DNA from: Pseudomonas muyukensis
GTDB lineage: Bacteria > Pseudomonadota > Gammaproteobacteria > Pseudomonadales > Pseudomonadaceae
NCBI RefSeq assembly: GCF_019139535.1
Contig: NZ_CP077073.1
Coordinates: 633,501-697,500 of the forward strand
Direction of reading: 5' to 3'
Length of the DNA stretch: 64,000 bases
Shown piece after piece: positions 45,443-57,127 of this stretch. Both the position numbers and the translations under genes were made by a program. Each line of letters starts with the position of its first letter. Position 1 is the stretch's first letter. The notes below the pieces were generated by a model, which saw only the letters and a list, made by a program, of their open reading frames with translations, was not told where the DNA came from and did no database searches.

Positions 45443-45979
45443 ATGGCAGAACTGACCACGTTGGCCCGACCTTACGCTAAGGCTGCCTTCGAGCATGCCC
45501 AGGCCCATCAGCAACTGGCCAATTGGTCAGCCATGCTCGGCCTGGCTGCTGCGGTGTCGCAAGACGACACCATGCAGCGCCTGCTCAAGGCCCCGCAACT
45601 GACTAGCGCAGAAAAGGCCGCCGCATTCATTGAAGTGTGCGGTGACAAGTTTGACGCCAAGGCACAGAATTTCATTCATGTTGCCGCGGAAAACGAACGT
45701 CTCCTGCTTCTGCCGGAGATTTCGACTCTGTTCGACCTGTACAAGGCCGAGCAAGAGAAGTCCGTGGACGTGGAAGTCACCAGTGCTTTTGCGTTGAACC
45801 AAGAACAGCAAGACAAACTCGCCAAGGTTCTCAGTGCACGGTTAGGCCAGGAAGTGCGCCTGCACGCGTCGGAGGATGCCAGCCTGATCGGCGGCGTCGT
45901 CATCCGCGCTGGCGACCTGGTAATCGACGGTTCGGTTCGCGGGAAAATCGCGAAACTGGCCGAAGCCTTGAAATCTTGA
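45443..45979 (+). CDS. atpH: ATP synthase F1 subunit delta
   Basis: Delta links the b stalk to the alpha/beta head. It is 178 residues, beginning [18 protein letters not shown] with the conserved N-terminal helical domain. The C-terminus carries the family pattern [21 protein letters not shown] and ends [16 protein letters not shown]. The gap to atpA is 21 bp with an AGGGGCAG ribosome site. Confidence 0.98.
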   Translation: MAELTTLARPYAKAAFEHAQAHQQLANWSAMLGLAAAVSQDDTMQRLLKAPQLTSAEKAAAFIEVCGDKFDAKAQNFIHVAAENERLLLLPEISTLFDLYKAEQEKSVDVEVTSAFALNQEQQDKLAKVLSARLGQEVRLHASEDASLIGGVVIRAGDLVIDGSVRGKIAKLAEALKS

Positions 45980-46000
45980 GTTTGAAGGGGCAGCAGAGCA

Positions 46001-47545
46001 ATGCAGCAACTCAATCCTTCCGAAATTAGTGAAATCATCAAGGGCCGCATCGACAACCTCGATGTCGGCTCCCAAGCCCGTAACGAAGGTACCGTCGTTT
46101 CGGTTTCCGACGGCATCGTGCGGATCCACGGTCTGGCCGACGTCATGTACGGCGAAATGATCGAGTTCCCTGGCAGCGTATTCGGCATGGCCCTGAACCT
46201 GGAGCAAGACTCCGTAGGTGCAGTGATCCTGGGTGCCTATGACACCCTCGCCGAAGGCATGAGCGCCAAGTGCACCGGTCGCATCCTGGAAGTTCCGGTT
46301 GGTAAGGAACTGCTGGGTCGCGTCGTCGACGCACTGGGTAACCCGATCGACGGCAAAGGTCCTCTGGGCAACACCCAGACCGACGCGGTCGAGAAAGTCG
46401 CTCCAGGCGTGATCTGGCGTAAGTCGGTAGACCAGCCTGTACAGACTGGCTACAAGTCCGTCGACGCCATGATCCCTGTCGGCCGTGGCCAGCGCGAGCT
46501 GATCATCGGTGACCGTCAGATCGGCAAGACCGCCATGGCCATCGACGCCATCATCAACCAGAAAGACTCCGGTATTTTCTGTGTTTATGTTGCAGTCGGC
46601 CAGAAGCGTTCCACCGTTGCCAACATCGTTCGCAAGCTGGAAGAAGCCGGCGCCCTGGCCAACACCATCGTGGTCGTTGCCAGTGCTTCGGAATCCGCCG
46701 CACTGCAGTTCCTGGCGCCTTACGCCGGCTGCACCATGGGCGAGTTCTTCCGTGACCGCGGCGAAGACGCCCTGATCGTTTACGATGACCTGTCCAAGCA
46801 GGCCGTTGCCTACCGTCAGATCTCCCTGCTGCTGCGCCGTCCACCAGGACGTGAAGCGTACCCAGGCGACGTGTTCTATCTCCACTCCCGTCTGCTGGAG
46901 CGTGCATCGCGCGTTTCCGAAGAGTACGTCGAGAAGTTCACCAACGGTGCCGTAACTGGCAAGACTGGCTCGCTGACCGCTCTGCCGATCATCGAAACCC
47001 AGGCTGGCGACGTTTCCGCGTTCGTTCCGACCAACGTGATCTCGATCACCGACGGTCAGATCTTCCTGGAATCGGCCATGTTCAACGCAGGCATCCGTCC
47101 TGCCGTTAACGCCGGTGTGTCGGTATCCCGTGTTGGTGGTGCCGCCCAGACCAAGATCATCAAGAAGCTGTCCGGTGGTATCCGTACCGCCCTGGCCCAG
47201 TACCGTGAACTGGCGGCCTTCGCCCAGTTCGCTTCGGACCTGGACGAGGCTACCCGCAAGCAGCTGGAGCATGGTCAGCGCGTTACCGAGCTGATGAAGC
47301 AGAAGCAGTACGCGCCAATGTCGATCGCCGACATGGCTCTGTCGCTGTACGCCGCTGAGCGTGGTTTCCTGACCGACGTAGAAGTCTCCAAGGTTGGCAG
47401 CTTCGAGCAAGCGCTGATTGCCTACTTCAACCGTGATCACGCCGAACTGATGGCCAAGATCAACGTGAAGGGTGACTTCAACGACGAAATCGACGCTGGC
47501 ATGAAAGCCGGTATCGAGAAGTTCAAGGCCACCCAGACCTGGTAA
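46001..47545 (+). CDS. atpA: ATP synthase F1 subunit alpha
   Basis: Alpha is the non-catalytic nucleotide-binding head subunit. It is 514 residues. The P-loop GDRQIGKT is at 170-177, and the signature [17 protein letters not shown] is near residue 370. The N-terminal membrane-proximal helix begins [17 protein letters not shown]. The long antisense ORF over this gene is a codon-bias shadow. Confidence 0.99.
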   Translation: MQQLNPSEISEIIKGRIDNLDVGSQARNEGTVVSVSDGIVRIHGLADVMYGEMIEFPGSVFGMALNLEQDSVGAVILGAYDTLAEGMSAKCTGRILEVPVGKELLGRVVDALGNPIDGKGPLGNTQTDAVEKVAPGVIWRKSVDQPVQTGYKSVDAMIPVGRGQRELIIGDRQIGKTAMAIDAIINQKDSGIFCVYVAVGQKRSTVANIVRKLEEAGALANTIVVVASASESAALQFLAPYAGCTMGEFFRDRGEDALIVYDDLSKQAVAYRQISLLLRRPPGREAYPGDVFYLHSRLLERASRVSEEYVEKFTNGAVTGKTGSLTALPIIETQAGDVSAFVPTNVISITDGQIFLESAMFNAGIRPAVNAGVSVSRVGGAAQTKIIKKLSGGIRTALAQYRELAAFAQFASDLDEATRKQLEHGQRVTELMKQKQYAPMSIADMALSLYAAERGFLTDVEVSKVGSFEQALIAYFNRDHAELMAKINVKGDFNDEIDAGMKAGIEKFKATQTW

Positions 47546-47551
47546 GCCGCA

Positions 47552-47571
47552 GCGGGGGCCCCGGCCCCCGC
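47552..47571 (+). other. Perfect GC hairpin between atpA and atpG
   Basis: GCGGGGGCC-CC-GGCCCCCGC has a 9-bp stem, with no T-run after it. It probably sets segmental mRNA stability or processing within the operon. Confidence 0.65.
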
Positions 47572-47593
47572 TTGCTAACCTGATAGGTGATAC

Positions 47594-48454
47594 ATGGCAG
47601 GCGCAAAAGAGATTCGCAGTAAGATTGCGAGCATCAAAAGCACGCAAAAAATTACCAGCGCCATGGAGAAAGTGGCGGTCAGCAAGATGCGCAAGGCACA
47701 AATGCGCATGGCTGCTAGCCGTCCTTACGCGGAGCGTATCCGCCAGGTGATCGGTCATCTGGCCAACGCCAACCCGGAATACCGCCACCCGTTCATGATC
47801 GAGCGCCCTGTAAAGCGCGCCGGTTATATCGTGGTGAGCAGTGACCGTGGTCTGTGCGGTGGCTTGAATACCAACCTGTTCAAGGCCCTGGTCAAGGACA
47901 TGAACGAAAACCGCGAACAGGGCGTTGAAATCGACCTGTGCGTGATCGGCAGCAAGGGTGCGACTTTCTTCCGCATCTTTGGCGGCAACGTCGTAGCCGC
48001 GATCAGCCACCTGGGCGAAGAGCCATCGATCAATGATCTGATCGGCTCCGTCAAAGTGATGCTGGACGCCTACCTGGACGGCCGTATCGATCGCCTCTCG
48101 GTGGTTTCGAACAAGTTCATCAACACCATGACCCAAAAACCGACGGTAGAGCAGTTGGTACCGTTGGTGGCAACCCCGGATCAGGAACTCAAGCACCACT
48201 GGGACTACCTGTACGAACCCGACGCAAAAGAGCTGCTGGACGGCTTGATGGTGCGTTACGTGGAGTCGCAGGTGTACCAGGCGGTGGTCGAGAACAACGC
48301 TGCTGAACAAGCGGCCCGGATGATCGCCATGAAGAACGCCACAGACAACGCCGGTGATTTGATCAAAGAGCTTCAGTTGATCTACAACAAGGCGCGTCAG
48401 GCTGCGATCACCCAGGAGATCTCGGAAATCGTCGGCGGCGCTGCCGCGGTTTAA
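47594..48454 (+). CDS. atpG: ATP synthase F1 subunit gamma
   Basis: Gamma is the central rotor shaft. It is 286 residues, with the N-terminal helix [31 protein letters not shown] and the C-terminal helix signature [30 protein letters not shown], which together form the coiled-coil shaft. Confidence 0.99.
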   Translation: MAGAKEIRSKIASIKSTQKITSAMEKVAVSKMRKAQMRMAASRPYAERIRQVIGHLANANPEYRHPFMIERPVKRAGYIVVSSDRGLCGGLNTNLFKALVKDMNENREQGVEIDLCVIGSKGATFFRIFGGNVVAAISHLGEEPSINDLIGSVKVMLDAYLDGRIDRLSVVSNKFINTMTQKPTVEQLVPLVATPDQELKHHWDYLYEPDAKELLDGLMVRYVESQVYQAVVENNAAEQAARMIAMKNATDNAGDLIKELQLIYNKARQAAITQEISEIVGGAAAV

Positions 48455-49858
<1,404 letters not shown>

Positions 49859-49863
49859 TCCCG

Positions 49864-49881
49864 GCGCCCCGCAAGGGGCGC
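49864..49881 (+). other. GNRA-type hairpin between atpD and atpC
   Basis: GCGCCCC-GCAA-GGGGCGC is a perfect 7-bp stem with a GCAA tetraloop six bases after atpD. There is no T-run, so it is probably a processing or stability element. Confidence 0.65.
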
Positions 49882-49902
49882 TAATCAGGTTGAGGCAAGC
49901 AG

Positions 49903-50322
49903 ATGGCTATGACAGTCCATTGCGATATCGTCAGCGCGGAAGGAGAGATCTTTTCCGGCCTGGTCGAGATGGTAGTAGCGCACGGCAACCTGGGCGATCT
50001 GGGTATCGCTCCAGGCCACGCGCCGCTGATCACCAATCTCAAGCCTGGTCCGATCACGCTGACCAAGCAAGGTGGCGATCGTGAGGTGTTCTACATCTCC
50101 GGTGGTTTCCTCGAAGTGCAGCCGAACATGGTCAAGGTTCTTGCCGACACCGTGCAGCGCGCTGCCGATCTGGACGAAGCTCAGGCTCAGGAAGCCCTCA
50201 AGGCTGCTGAGAATGCTCTGAACGCGAAAAGCTCGGACTTCGACTACGGTGCTGCTGCCGCACGTCTGGCCGAGGCTGCAGCTCAGCTGCGTACTGTCCA
50301 GCAATTGCGCAAAGGCAAGTAA
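49903..50322 (+). CDS. atpC: ATP synthase F1 subunit epsilon
   Basis: Epsilon couples gamma to the c-ring and can inhibit ATP hydrolysis. It is 139 residues: the N-terminal beta sandwich ([31 protein letters not shown]) and a C-terminal helical hairpin rich in Ala and Glu. It is the last gene of the atp operon and is followed by a strong terminator. Confidence 0.98.
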   Translation: MAMTVHCDIVSAEGEIFSGLVEMVVAHGNLGDLGIAPGHAPLITNLKPGPITLTKQGGDREVFYISGGFLEVQPNMVKVLADTVQRAADLDEAQAQEALKAAENALNAKSSDFDYGAAAARLAEAAAQLRTVQQLRKGK

Positions 50323-50359
50323 TCCGGCCCTGGCCGCTTACTTTCGCTGCGATTGAGTT

Positions 50360-50392
50360 AAAGGGTAGCCTCGGCTACCCTTTTTCTTTTTC
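50360..50392 (+). terminator. atp operon terminator
   Basis: AAAGGGTAGCC-TC-GGCTACCCTTT forms a perfect 11-bp stem followed by TTCTTTTTC. Confidence 0.9.
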
Positions 50393-50446
50393 TAAAAATT
50401 CCCTTTTTGGTCACGTCCCTGACCGCTCAGGATTGGTAGCCAGTCA

Positions 50447-51814
50447 ATGTCCCTCGATATCGTCATCCTCGCCGCCGGCCAAGGTACCCGCATGCGCTCG
50501 GCGCTGCCCAAGGTGCTGCACCCGGTAGCCGGCAACTCCATGCTCGGTCATGTTATCCACAGCGCGCGCCAACTGCAGCCCAAGGGCATTCACGTGGTCA
50601 TTGGCCATGGCGCCGAGCGGGTGCGCGAGCGCCTGGCTGCGGACGACCTGAATTTCGTCATGCAGGACAAGCAACTGGGCACCGGCCATGCCGTGGCCCA
50701 GGCACTGCCTGCCATTACCGCCGACACCGTGCTGGTGTTGTATGGCGATGTGCCGTTGATCGAGGTGGAAACCCTGCAGCGCCTGCTGGCCAAGGTCAGC
50801 GCCAGCCAGCTGGGCCTGTTGACGGTGAACCTGGCCGACCCCAGCGGTTATGGCCGAATCGTTCGGGACGCCCAGGGCCAGGTCACGGCGATCGTCGAGC
50901 ACAAGGACGCCAGCGAGGCGCAGAAGGCGATCAAGGAAGGCAACACCGGCATTCTCGCCATGCCGGCGGCGCGCCTGGCCGACTGGATGGGGCGCTTGTC
51001 CAACAACAACGCCCAGGGCGAGTACTACCTGACCGATGTCATCGCCATGGCCGTGGCCGATGGCCTGGTGGTCGCCACCGAACAGCCCCACGACCCGATG
51101 GAAGTGCAGGGCGCCAACGACCGCCGCCAGCTGGCCGAGCTCGAGCGCCATTACCAGCTGCGCGAAGGCCGCCGCCTCATGGCCCTGGGCGTGACCTTGC
51201 GTGATCCGGCGCGCTTCGATGTGCGTGGCGAAGTGACCGTGGGCCGCGACGTACTTATCGATATCAACGTGATCCTCGAAGGCCAGGTGGTCATCGAGGA
51301 CGACGTGCAGATCGGCCCGAACTGCGTGATCAAGGACAGCACCCTGCGCAAGGGCGTGGTGATCAAGGCCAACAGCCATATCGAAGGCGCGGTGATGGGC
51401 GAGGGCAGCGATGCCGGCCCGTTCGCGCGCCTGCGTCCGGGTAGCGTGCTCGAGGCCCGTGCCCATGTGGGTAACTTCGTCGAGCTGAAGAACGCGCACC
51501 TGGGCGAAGGCGCCAAGGCCGGTCACCTGAGCTATCTGGGCGATGCCGAGATCGGCGCGCGCAGCAACATCGGTGCTGGCACCATCACCTGCAACTACGA
51601 CGGCGCCAACAAGTTCCGTACGGTGATGGGCGAGGACGTGTTCATCGGCTCCAACAACTCGCTGGTGGCGCCTGTGCAAATCCAGGCCGGGGCCACCACT
51701 GCGGCGGGTTCGACCATCACCCAGACGGTCGAGGCCGGGCAGCTGGGCGTGGCGCGGGCGCGTCAGCGCAATATCGAAGGCTGGAAGCGGCCGGAGAAGC
51801 TCAAGAAGAGCTGA
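50447..51814 (+). CDS. glmU: Bifunctional UDP-N-acetylglucosamine pyrophosphorylase / glucosamine-1-phosphate N-acetyltransferase
   Basis: GlmU makes UDP-GlcNAc for peptidoglycan and LPS. The 455 residues hold an N-terminal uridyltransferase domain with [11 protein letters not shown] (residues 8-18) and a C-terminal left-handed beta-helix acetyltransferase from about residue 250 ([20 protein letters not shown] hexapeptides, then [14 protein letters not shown] and the C-terminal basic tail). It is close to the atp terminator and has no strong ribosome site. glmR and glmS follow. Confidence 0.98.
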   Translation: MSLDIVILAAGQGTRMRSALPKVLHPVAGNSMLGHVIHSARQLQPKGIHVVIGHGAERVRERLAADDLNFVMQDKQLGTGHAVAQALPAITADTVLVLYGDVPLIEVETLQRLLAKVSASQLGLLTVNLADPSGYGRIVRDAQGQVTAIVEHKDASEAQKAIKEGNTGILAMPAARLADWMGRLSNNNAQGEYYLTDVIAMAVADGLVVATEQPHDPMEVQGANDRRQLAELERHYQLREGRRLMALGVTLRDPARFDVRGEVTVGRDVLIDINVILEGQVVIEDDVQIGPNCVIKDSTLRKGVVIKANSHIEGAVMGEGSDAGPFARLRPGSVLEARAHVGNFVELKNAHLGEGAKAGHLSYLGDAEIGARSNIGAGTITCNYDGANKFRTVMGEDVFIGSNNSLVAPVQIQAGATTAAGSTITQTVEAGQLGVARARQRNIEGWKRPEKLKKS

Positions 51815-51840
51815 GTTATCCACAGCGGTTTCGCTCGAAG

Positions 51841-51870
51841 GCCGGCTTATGTGAATAAGCCGGCTTTTTC
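51841..51870 (+). terminator. glmU terminator
   Basis: GCCGGCTTAT-GTGA-ATAAGCCGGC (51841-51864) followed by TTTTTC. A perfect DnaA box (51816-51824) lies between the glmU stop and this hairpin. Confidence 0.85.
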
Positions 51871-51894
51871 TTGGGTGCCGTACCGCGGCCCTTG

Positions 51895-52007
51895 TGTAGG
51901 AGCGGCCTTGTGTCGCGAAGGCCGCGAAGCGGCCCCGGCGATCTATGCGGCGCCGCTGAAACCTGGGGCCGCTGCGCGCCCCATCGCGACGCAAGGCCGC
52001 TCCTACA
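51895..52007. repeat. Inverted REP pair
   Basis: Arms 51895-51918 (GTAGGAGCGGCCTTGTGTCG core) and 51984-52007 (CGACGCAAGGCCGCTCCTAC core) are complementary with one change. Secondary GC hairpins lie between them. This pair is of the same REP type as the one at 11461-11524, and it fills most of the 307-bp glmU-glmR gap. Confidence 0.85.
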
Positions 52008-52096
52008 GGAACCGTGTCAGGGCAGAGAAAAACTATCCACAGCGCAGCGGCAGCTTGACGAATCGTTCATCTTAGGTTTTGATTGCACTACTTATC

Positions 52097-52109
52097 TTTC
52101 GAATCGAAA
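52097..52109. promoter_or_regulatory. Candidate GlmR operator
   Basis: The perfect palindrome TTTCGAATCGAAA lies 13 bp before the glmR start. Further CGAAA words (CCGAAATG, TCGAAAC) follow around the start codon. DeoR-family regulators bind such TCGAA/CGAAA repeats, so autoregulation is plausible. Confidence 0.45.
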
Positions 52110-52121
52110 CTTAAAACCGAA

Positions 52122-52889
52122 ATGTCGAAACGTAATACCCCCCAGCGTCGTCACAATATCCTCACCTTGCTCAATGAGCAGGGCGAGGTGAGCGTCGACG
52201 CCCTGGCCAAGCGTTTCGAAACTTCCGAAGTGACCATTCGCAAGGACCTCGCCGCCCTGGAAGCCAACGGCCTGCTGCTGCGCCGCTACGGCGGCGCGGT
52301 GACCATGCCCCAGGAACTGCTGGGCGACAACGTCCAGCCGGTGTCCCTGTACAAGCAGGCCATTGCCCGCGCGGCGGTGGGGCGCATCCGCGAACACGCG
52401 CGCATCATCATCGACAGTGGCAGCACCACGGCCGCGATGATCCCGCAGCTCGGGCGCCAGCCAGGCCTGGTGGTAATGACCAACTCGCTCAATGTAGCCC
52501 GGGCCATCAGCGAACAAGAGCACGAGCCGGTGCTGCTGATGACCGGCGGCACCTGGGACCCGCACTCGGAGTCGTTCCAGGGCCAGGTCGCCGAGCAGGT
52601 ACTACGCTCATACGACTTCGACCAACTGTTCATCGGTGCCGATGGCATCGACCTGGAGCGTGGCACCACCACCTTCAACGAACTGCTGGGGTTGAGCCGG
52701 GTCATGGCCGAAGTGGCCCGCGAGGTGATCGTCATGGTCGAGTCGGACAAGGTCGGCCGCAAGATCCCCAACCTCGAGCTGCCCTGGGGCAGCGTCAACA
52801 CCCTGATTACCGATGACCGCCTGCCTGCCGAGGCACGCGAGCGGATTCAAGCCCGCGGCATCAACCTTATCTGCGCCGCTATCAGCTAG
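52122..52889 (+). CDS. glmR: DeoR-family transcriptional regulator (GlmR-like)
   Basis: A 255-residue DeoR-type repressor from the ATG at 52122 (MSKRNTPQRRHNILTLLNE). The N-terminal winged helix contains VSVDALAKRFETSEVTIRKDL and the LLRRYGGAV wing. The C-terminal sugar-phosphate sensor domain has IIIDSGSTTAAMIP and LFIGADGIDLERG. Between glmU and glmS this gene is known in pseudomonads as a regulator of glucosamine-6-phosphate supply. The ORF extends 13 codons upstream, but that segment contains the candidate operator. Confidence 0.93.
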   Translation: MSKRNTPQRRHNILTLLNEQGEVSVDALAKRFETSEVTIRKDLAALEANGLLLRRYGGAVTMPQELLGDNVQPVSLYKQAIARAAVGRIREHARIIIDSGSTTAAMIPQLGRQPGLVVMTNSLNVARAISEQEHEPVLLMTGGTWDPHSESFQGQVAEQVLRSYDFDQLFIGADGIDLERGTTTFNELLGLSRVMAEVAREVIVMVESDKVGRKIPNLELPWGSVNTLITDDRLPAEARERIQARGINLICAAIS

Positions 52890-52901
52890 GAGCAACAACA
52901 T

Positions 52902-54737
<1,836 letters not shown>

Positions 54738-54769
54738 CACTGCGGCAGTGGTTGTGCCGTATCAATCAC

Positions 54770-54794
54770 AACCCCCGGTCAGCCGGGGGTTTTT
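54770..54794 (+). terminator. glmS terminator
   Basis: AACCCCCGG-TCAG-CCGGGGGTT followed by TTT, 32 bp after the glmS stop. Confidence 0.85.
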
Positions 54795-54817
54795 CGTTCT
54801 CAGGATGAGCAATAAAG

Positions 54818-55285
54818 ATGTTGATGAAACTGGCGCCGAAAAGGCCGCGCAGCCTGCGCAAGTTCTACCTGTCGATAGGCGCGACGCTGGTAATCATGGT
54901 GGTCGGCCGCTATTACGCGCTCAAGGCCGAGAAACAACGGGCCGAGCAGCAGGCGCAGTGGATAGAGCAGGTGCTGCAGGTGAACAGCACGCTGCCCAGG
55001 CAGATCGATGCGGTCACCCAGCTTGTGCGGGTCGAGTTCGTCTGGGGGGATACCTTGCTCTATGTCTATCACGTTGGCCTGAGCGCCAACCTGCCGTGGG
55101 AGCGCCGGGCGAAGATGCAGGAGCGAGCCAGCCAGCAGCTGGAGCAGCTGGCTTGCAAGGAGCCGCAAATGCTCGAAGCGATGCGCAGGTTCAAGCTCCG
55201 CCAGAAACATCTTTATGTCGCAGACGAAGCGGGCGAGTTGTTCCACGTCGAGCTGCGGCCCGACAAGCTGGCCTGCACGAGCTGA
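54818..55285 (+). CDS. Hypothetical single-pass membrane protein
   Basis: A 155-residue protein with a basic N-terminus (MLMKLAPKRPRSLRKFY), one hydrophobic segment (about 17-33, YLSIGATLVIMVVGRYYAL) and a polar remainder with a short coiled-coil-like stretch (KAEKQRAEQQAQWIEQVL). The ATG at 54818 or the ATG two codons later could be the start; neither has a strong ribosome site. It is probably anchored in the inner membrane with the main part in the periplasm. Two Cys (about 112 and 153) are present. I do not recognise a family. It lies between the glmS terminator and the hcn promoter. Confidence 0.7.
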   Translation: MLMKLAPKRPRSLRKFYLSIGATLVIMVVGRYYALKAEKQRAEQQAQWIEQVLQVNSTLPRQIDAVTQLVRVEFVWGDTLLYVYHVGLSANLPWERRAKMQERASQQLEQLACKEPQMLEAMRRFKLRQKHLYVADEAGELFHVELRPDKLACTS

Positions 55286-55343
55286 CGAGCGCCGTGATGT
55301 TCATCGCAAGCTCGTCGTTATAGGAAAATTCTGTACGCCGTAT

Positions 55344-55357
55344 CCGGCATGGATCAA
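55344..55357 (+). promoter_or_regulatory. ANR-box-like site upstream of hcnA
   Basis: CCGGC-ATGG-ATCAA matches the TTGGC-N4-ATCAA box of hcn promoters at 8 of 10 positions. It is centred about 70 bp before the hcnA start. ANR activates hcn under low oxygen in characterised pseudomonads. Confidence 0.6.
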
Positions 55358-55403
55358 TGTTTTCCCCCGGTGTTTGCCCTAACGTCCCCCGACCCATCAG
55401 TCA

Positions 55404-55413
55404 TCAAGGACGA
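55404..55413 (+). promoter_or_regulatory. RsmA/RsmE-type site in the hcnA leader
   Basis: TCAAGGACGA fits the (A/U)CANGGANG(U/A) consensus completely and lies just before the AGGAA ribosome site (55415-55419). Binding of the Rsm repressor here would put hcnABC under GacS/GacA control, as in P. protegens. Confidence 0.6.
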
Positions 55414-55419
55414 CAGGAA

Positions 55420-55734
55420 ATGCAGACGCTGCAACGAAAGCACGATATCCAGCCATTGGAAGGCGCCGAAATGACCCTTCTGGTCAATGGCTTGCCGGCG
55501 GTGGCCAGCGCCGGGGAAACCGTCCTCAGCGTGCTCAACGCGGTAGGTCTGCGCCAGGTGGCGCGCAATGATCACGGCCAGCTCAGCGGTGCCTACTGTG
55601 GCATGGGCGTCTGCCATTGCTGCCTGGTCCAGATCGATGGCCGCCCCAAGCGGCGCGCCTGCCAGACTGTAGTGCGGCCCGGCATGCGTATCGAGACCGA
55701 GGTGAACCGCGTGCAAGAGGAGGCCCATTCATGA
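55420..55734 (+). CDS. hcnA: Hydrogen cyanide synthase subunit HcnA
   Basis: HcnA is the small [2Fe-2S] subunit of glycine-oxidising, membrane-bound HCN synthase. It is 104 residues from the ATG at 55420 (MQTLQRKHDIQPLEGAEM), the same length as P. aeruginosa HcnA. Cys at 60, 65, 68 and 81 (YCGMGVCHCC then RRACQT) give the C-x4-C-x2-C-x12-C pattern of a 2Fe-2S ferredoxin fold, and C67 is an extra Cys. The ATG of hcnB overlaps its stop. The longer ORF from 55357 runs into the promoter. Confidence 0.95.
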   Translation: MQTLQRKHDIQPLEGAEMTLLVNGLPAVASAGETVLSVLNAVGLRQVARNDHGQLSGAYCGMGVCHCCLVQIDGRPKRRACQTVVRPGMRIETEVNRVQEEAHS

Positions 55735-57125
55735 GCCTTCGTCCAGTGATCGTCGGCGGTGGTTCGGCCGGCATGGGCGCGGCCATCGAGTTGGCCGACC
55801 ATGGTGTGGACTGCCTGCTGTTCGACGAGGCTTCCCGTCCCGGTGGCGTGGTCTATCGCGGCCCGCTGCGCGCCGGTGTCGACCTGGGCTACCTCGGCCC
55901 GCGCTACACCAAGGCGCTGAATAAACTGCACGAGGATTTCGCGGCGAGTGCCGCGCATGTCGACCTGCGTTTGAACCACCGGGTGGTCGGTGGTGACGAC
56001 CAGCGCCTGATGGTGCTCGACGCCGACGAGCGCCTGCACGAGATCGAATACTCGCACCTGCTGCTGGCCGCCGGTTGTCACGAACGCAACGTGCCGTTCC
56101 CCGGCTGGACCCTGCCTGGGGTGATCCTGCTCGGAGGCCTGCAGTTGCAGATCAAGAGCGGCGTGGTCAAGCCGCTGGGCAGCACCTTGATTGCCGGTAC
56201 CGGGCCGCTGCTGCCGCTGGTGGCCTGCCAGCTGCACGCCGCTGGCGCCAAGGTCGCCGGGGTGTACGAAGCCTGCTCGTTCAACCGCATCGCCAAGGAA
56301 AGCCTGGCGCTGATGAACAAGCCGCAGCTGTTCCTCGATGGCCTGAGCATGCTTGCCTACATGAAGCTCAACGGCATCCCCATGCACTACGGCTGGGGCG
56401 TGGTGGGCGCCACCGGCGAGGATGAACTGCAAGAGGTCAGCGTCGCGCCCTACACCCAGGACTGGAAACCGGACATGTCCCGCGTCCAGCGCGAGCAGGT
56501 GCGTACCCTGGCGGTTGGCTATGGCTTCATCCCGCGTACCCAGCTCAGCCAGCAGCTGGGCCTGGAACATGGCTTCAGCGAAGACGGCTACCTGCGTGCC
56601 GAATGCAACGTCTGGCAGCAGAGCAGCCGGCCGAACATCCACCTGGCCGGCGACATGGCCGGGATTCGTGGGGGCGAGGCGGCGATGCTCACCGGGCGAA
56701 TCGCCGCGGTGTCGATGCTCCAGCAAATGGGCAAGCTCGATGCCGAGCAGGCCATCGAATTGCGTGAGCGCTACCTGGGCAAGCTGGCGGCGATCAAGCG
56801 CTTCCGCTCCGGGGTGGAGCGCTACACCGCCCGCGGCGCCGCGCAGGTCGAGCTGCCGCAGGCCGACACGGTGATCTGCCGTTGCGAGCACGTCACCCGC
56901 GAGCAGATCGACCTGGCCCTGGAGCAGGGCGTCGAGGACATGGCCAGCCTGAAGATGCGCACCCGGGTGAGCATGGGCGACTGCCAGGGCCGCATGTGCG
57001 TCGGCTATTGCAGTGATCGCTTGCGCAGCAGCACCGGGCGCAAGGACGTGGGCTGGCTGCGTCCGCGTTTCCCGGTCGACCCGATTCCATTTTCCGCATT
57101 CGAACAACTGGGCACGGAGGCCTGA
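55731..57125 (+). CDS. hcnB: Hydrogen cyanide synthase subunit HcnB
   Basis: HcnB is an FAD/NAD(P)-type oxidoreductase subunit. It is 464 residues from the ATG at 55731, which overlaps the hcnA stop. The FAD loop VIVGGGSAGMGAAIEL is at the N-terminus, with a second nucleotide fold around residue 160 (LIAGTGPLLPLVA). A C-terminal BFD-like domain has Cys at about 383, 385, 418 and 423 (CRCEHVTRE, CQGRMC), probably holding a second [2Fe-2S] cluster. Related families are opine oxidase and hydroxyproline dehydrogenase, but the HcnA and HcnC partners support HCN synthase. Confidence 0.94.
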   Translation: MSLRPVIVGGGSAGMGAAIELADHGVDCLLFDEASRPGGVVYRGPLRAGVDLGYLGPRYTKALNKLHEDFAASAAHVDLRLNHRVVGGDDQRLMVLDADERLHEIEYSHLLLAAGCHERNVPFPGWTLPGVILLGGLQLQIKSGVVKPLGSTLIAGTGPLLPLVACQLHAAGAKVAGVYEACSFNRIAKESLALMNKPQLFLDGLSMLAYMKLNGIPMHYGWGVVGATGEDELQEVSVAPYTQDWKPDMSRVQREQVRTLAVGYGFIPRTQLSQQLGLEHGFSEDGYLRAECNVWQQSSRPNIHLAGDMAGIRGGEAAMLTGRIAAVSMLQQMGKLDAEQAIELRERYLGKLAAIKRFRSGVERYTARGAAQVELPQADTVICRCEHVTREQIDLALEQGVEDMASLKMRTRVSMGDCQGRMCVGYCSDRLRSSTGRKDVGWLRPRFPVDPIPFSAFEQLGTEA

Positions 57126-57127
57126 GC

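Noticed and set aside
45842..48310. Long minus-strand ORF (822 codons) over atpH-atpA-atpG
   Set aside because: Antisense to strongly conserved ATP synthase genes; the translation is His/Gln/Val-rich low-information sequence, as expected from GC-biased codons.
51895..52007. CRISPR-like repeat interpretation of the REP pairs
   Set aside because: Only two inverted copies per site, no regular spacers and no cas genes; these are REP elements.
54738..54817. attTn7 occupied by a Tn7-like element downstream of glmS
   Set aside because: The glmS terminator is directly followed by a small membrane protein gene and hcn; no Tn7 end repeats or tns genes are present.
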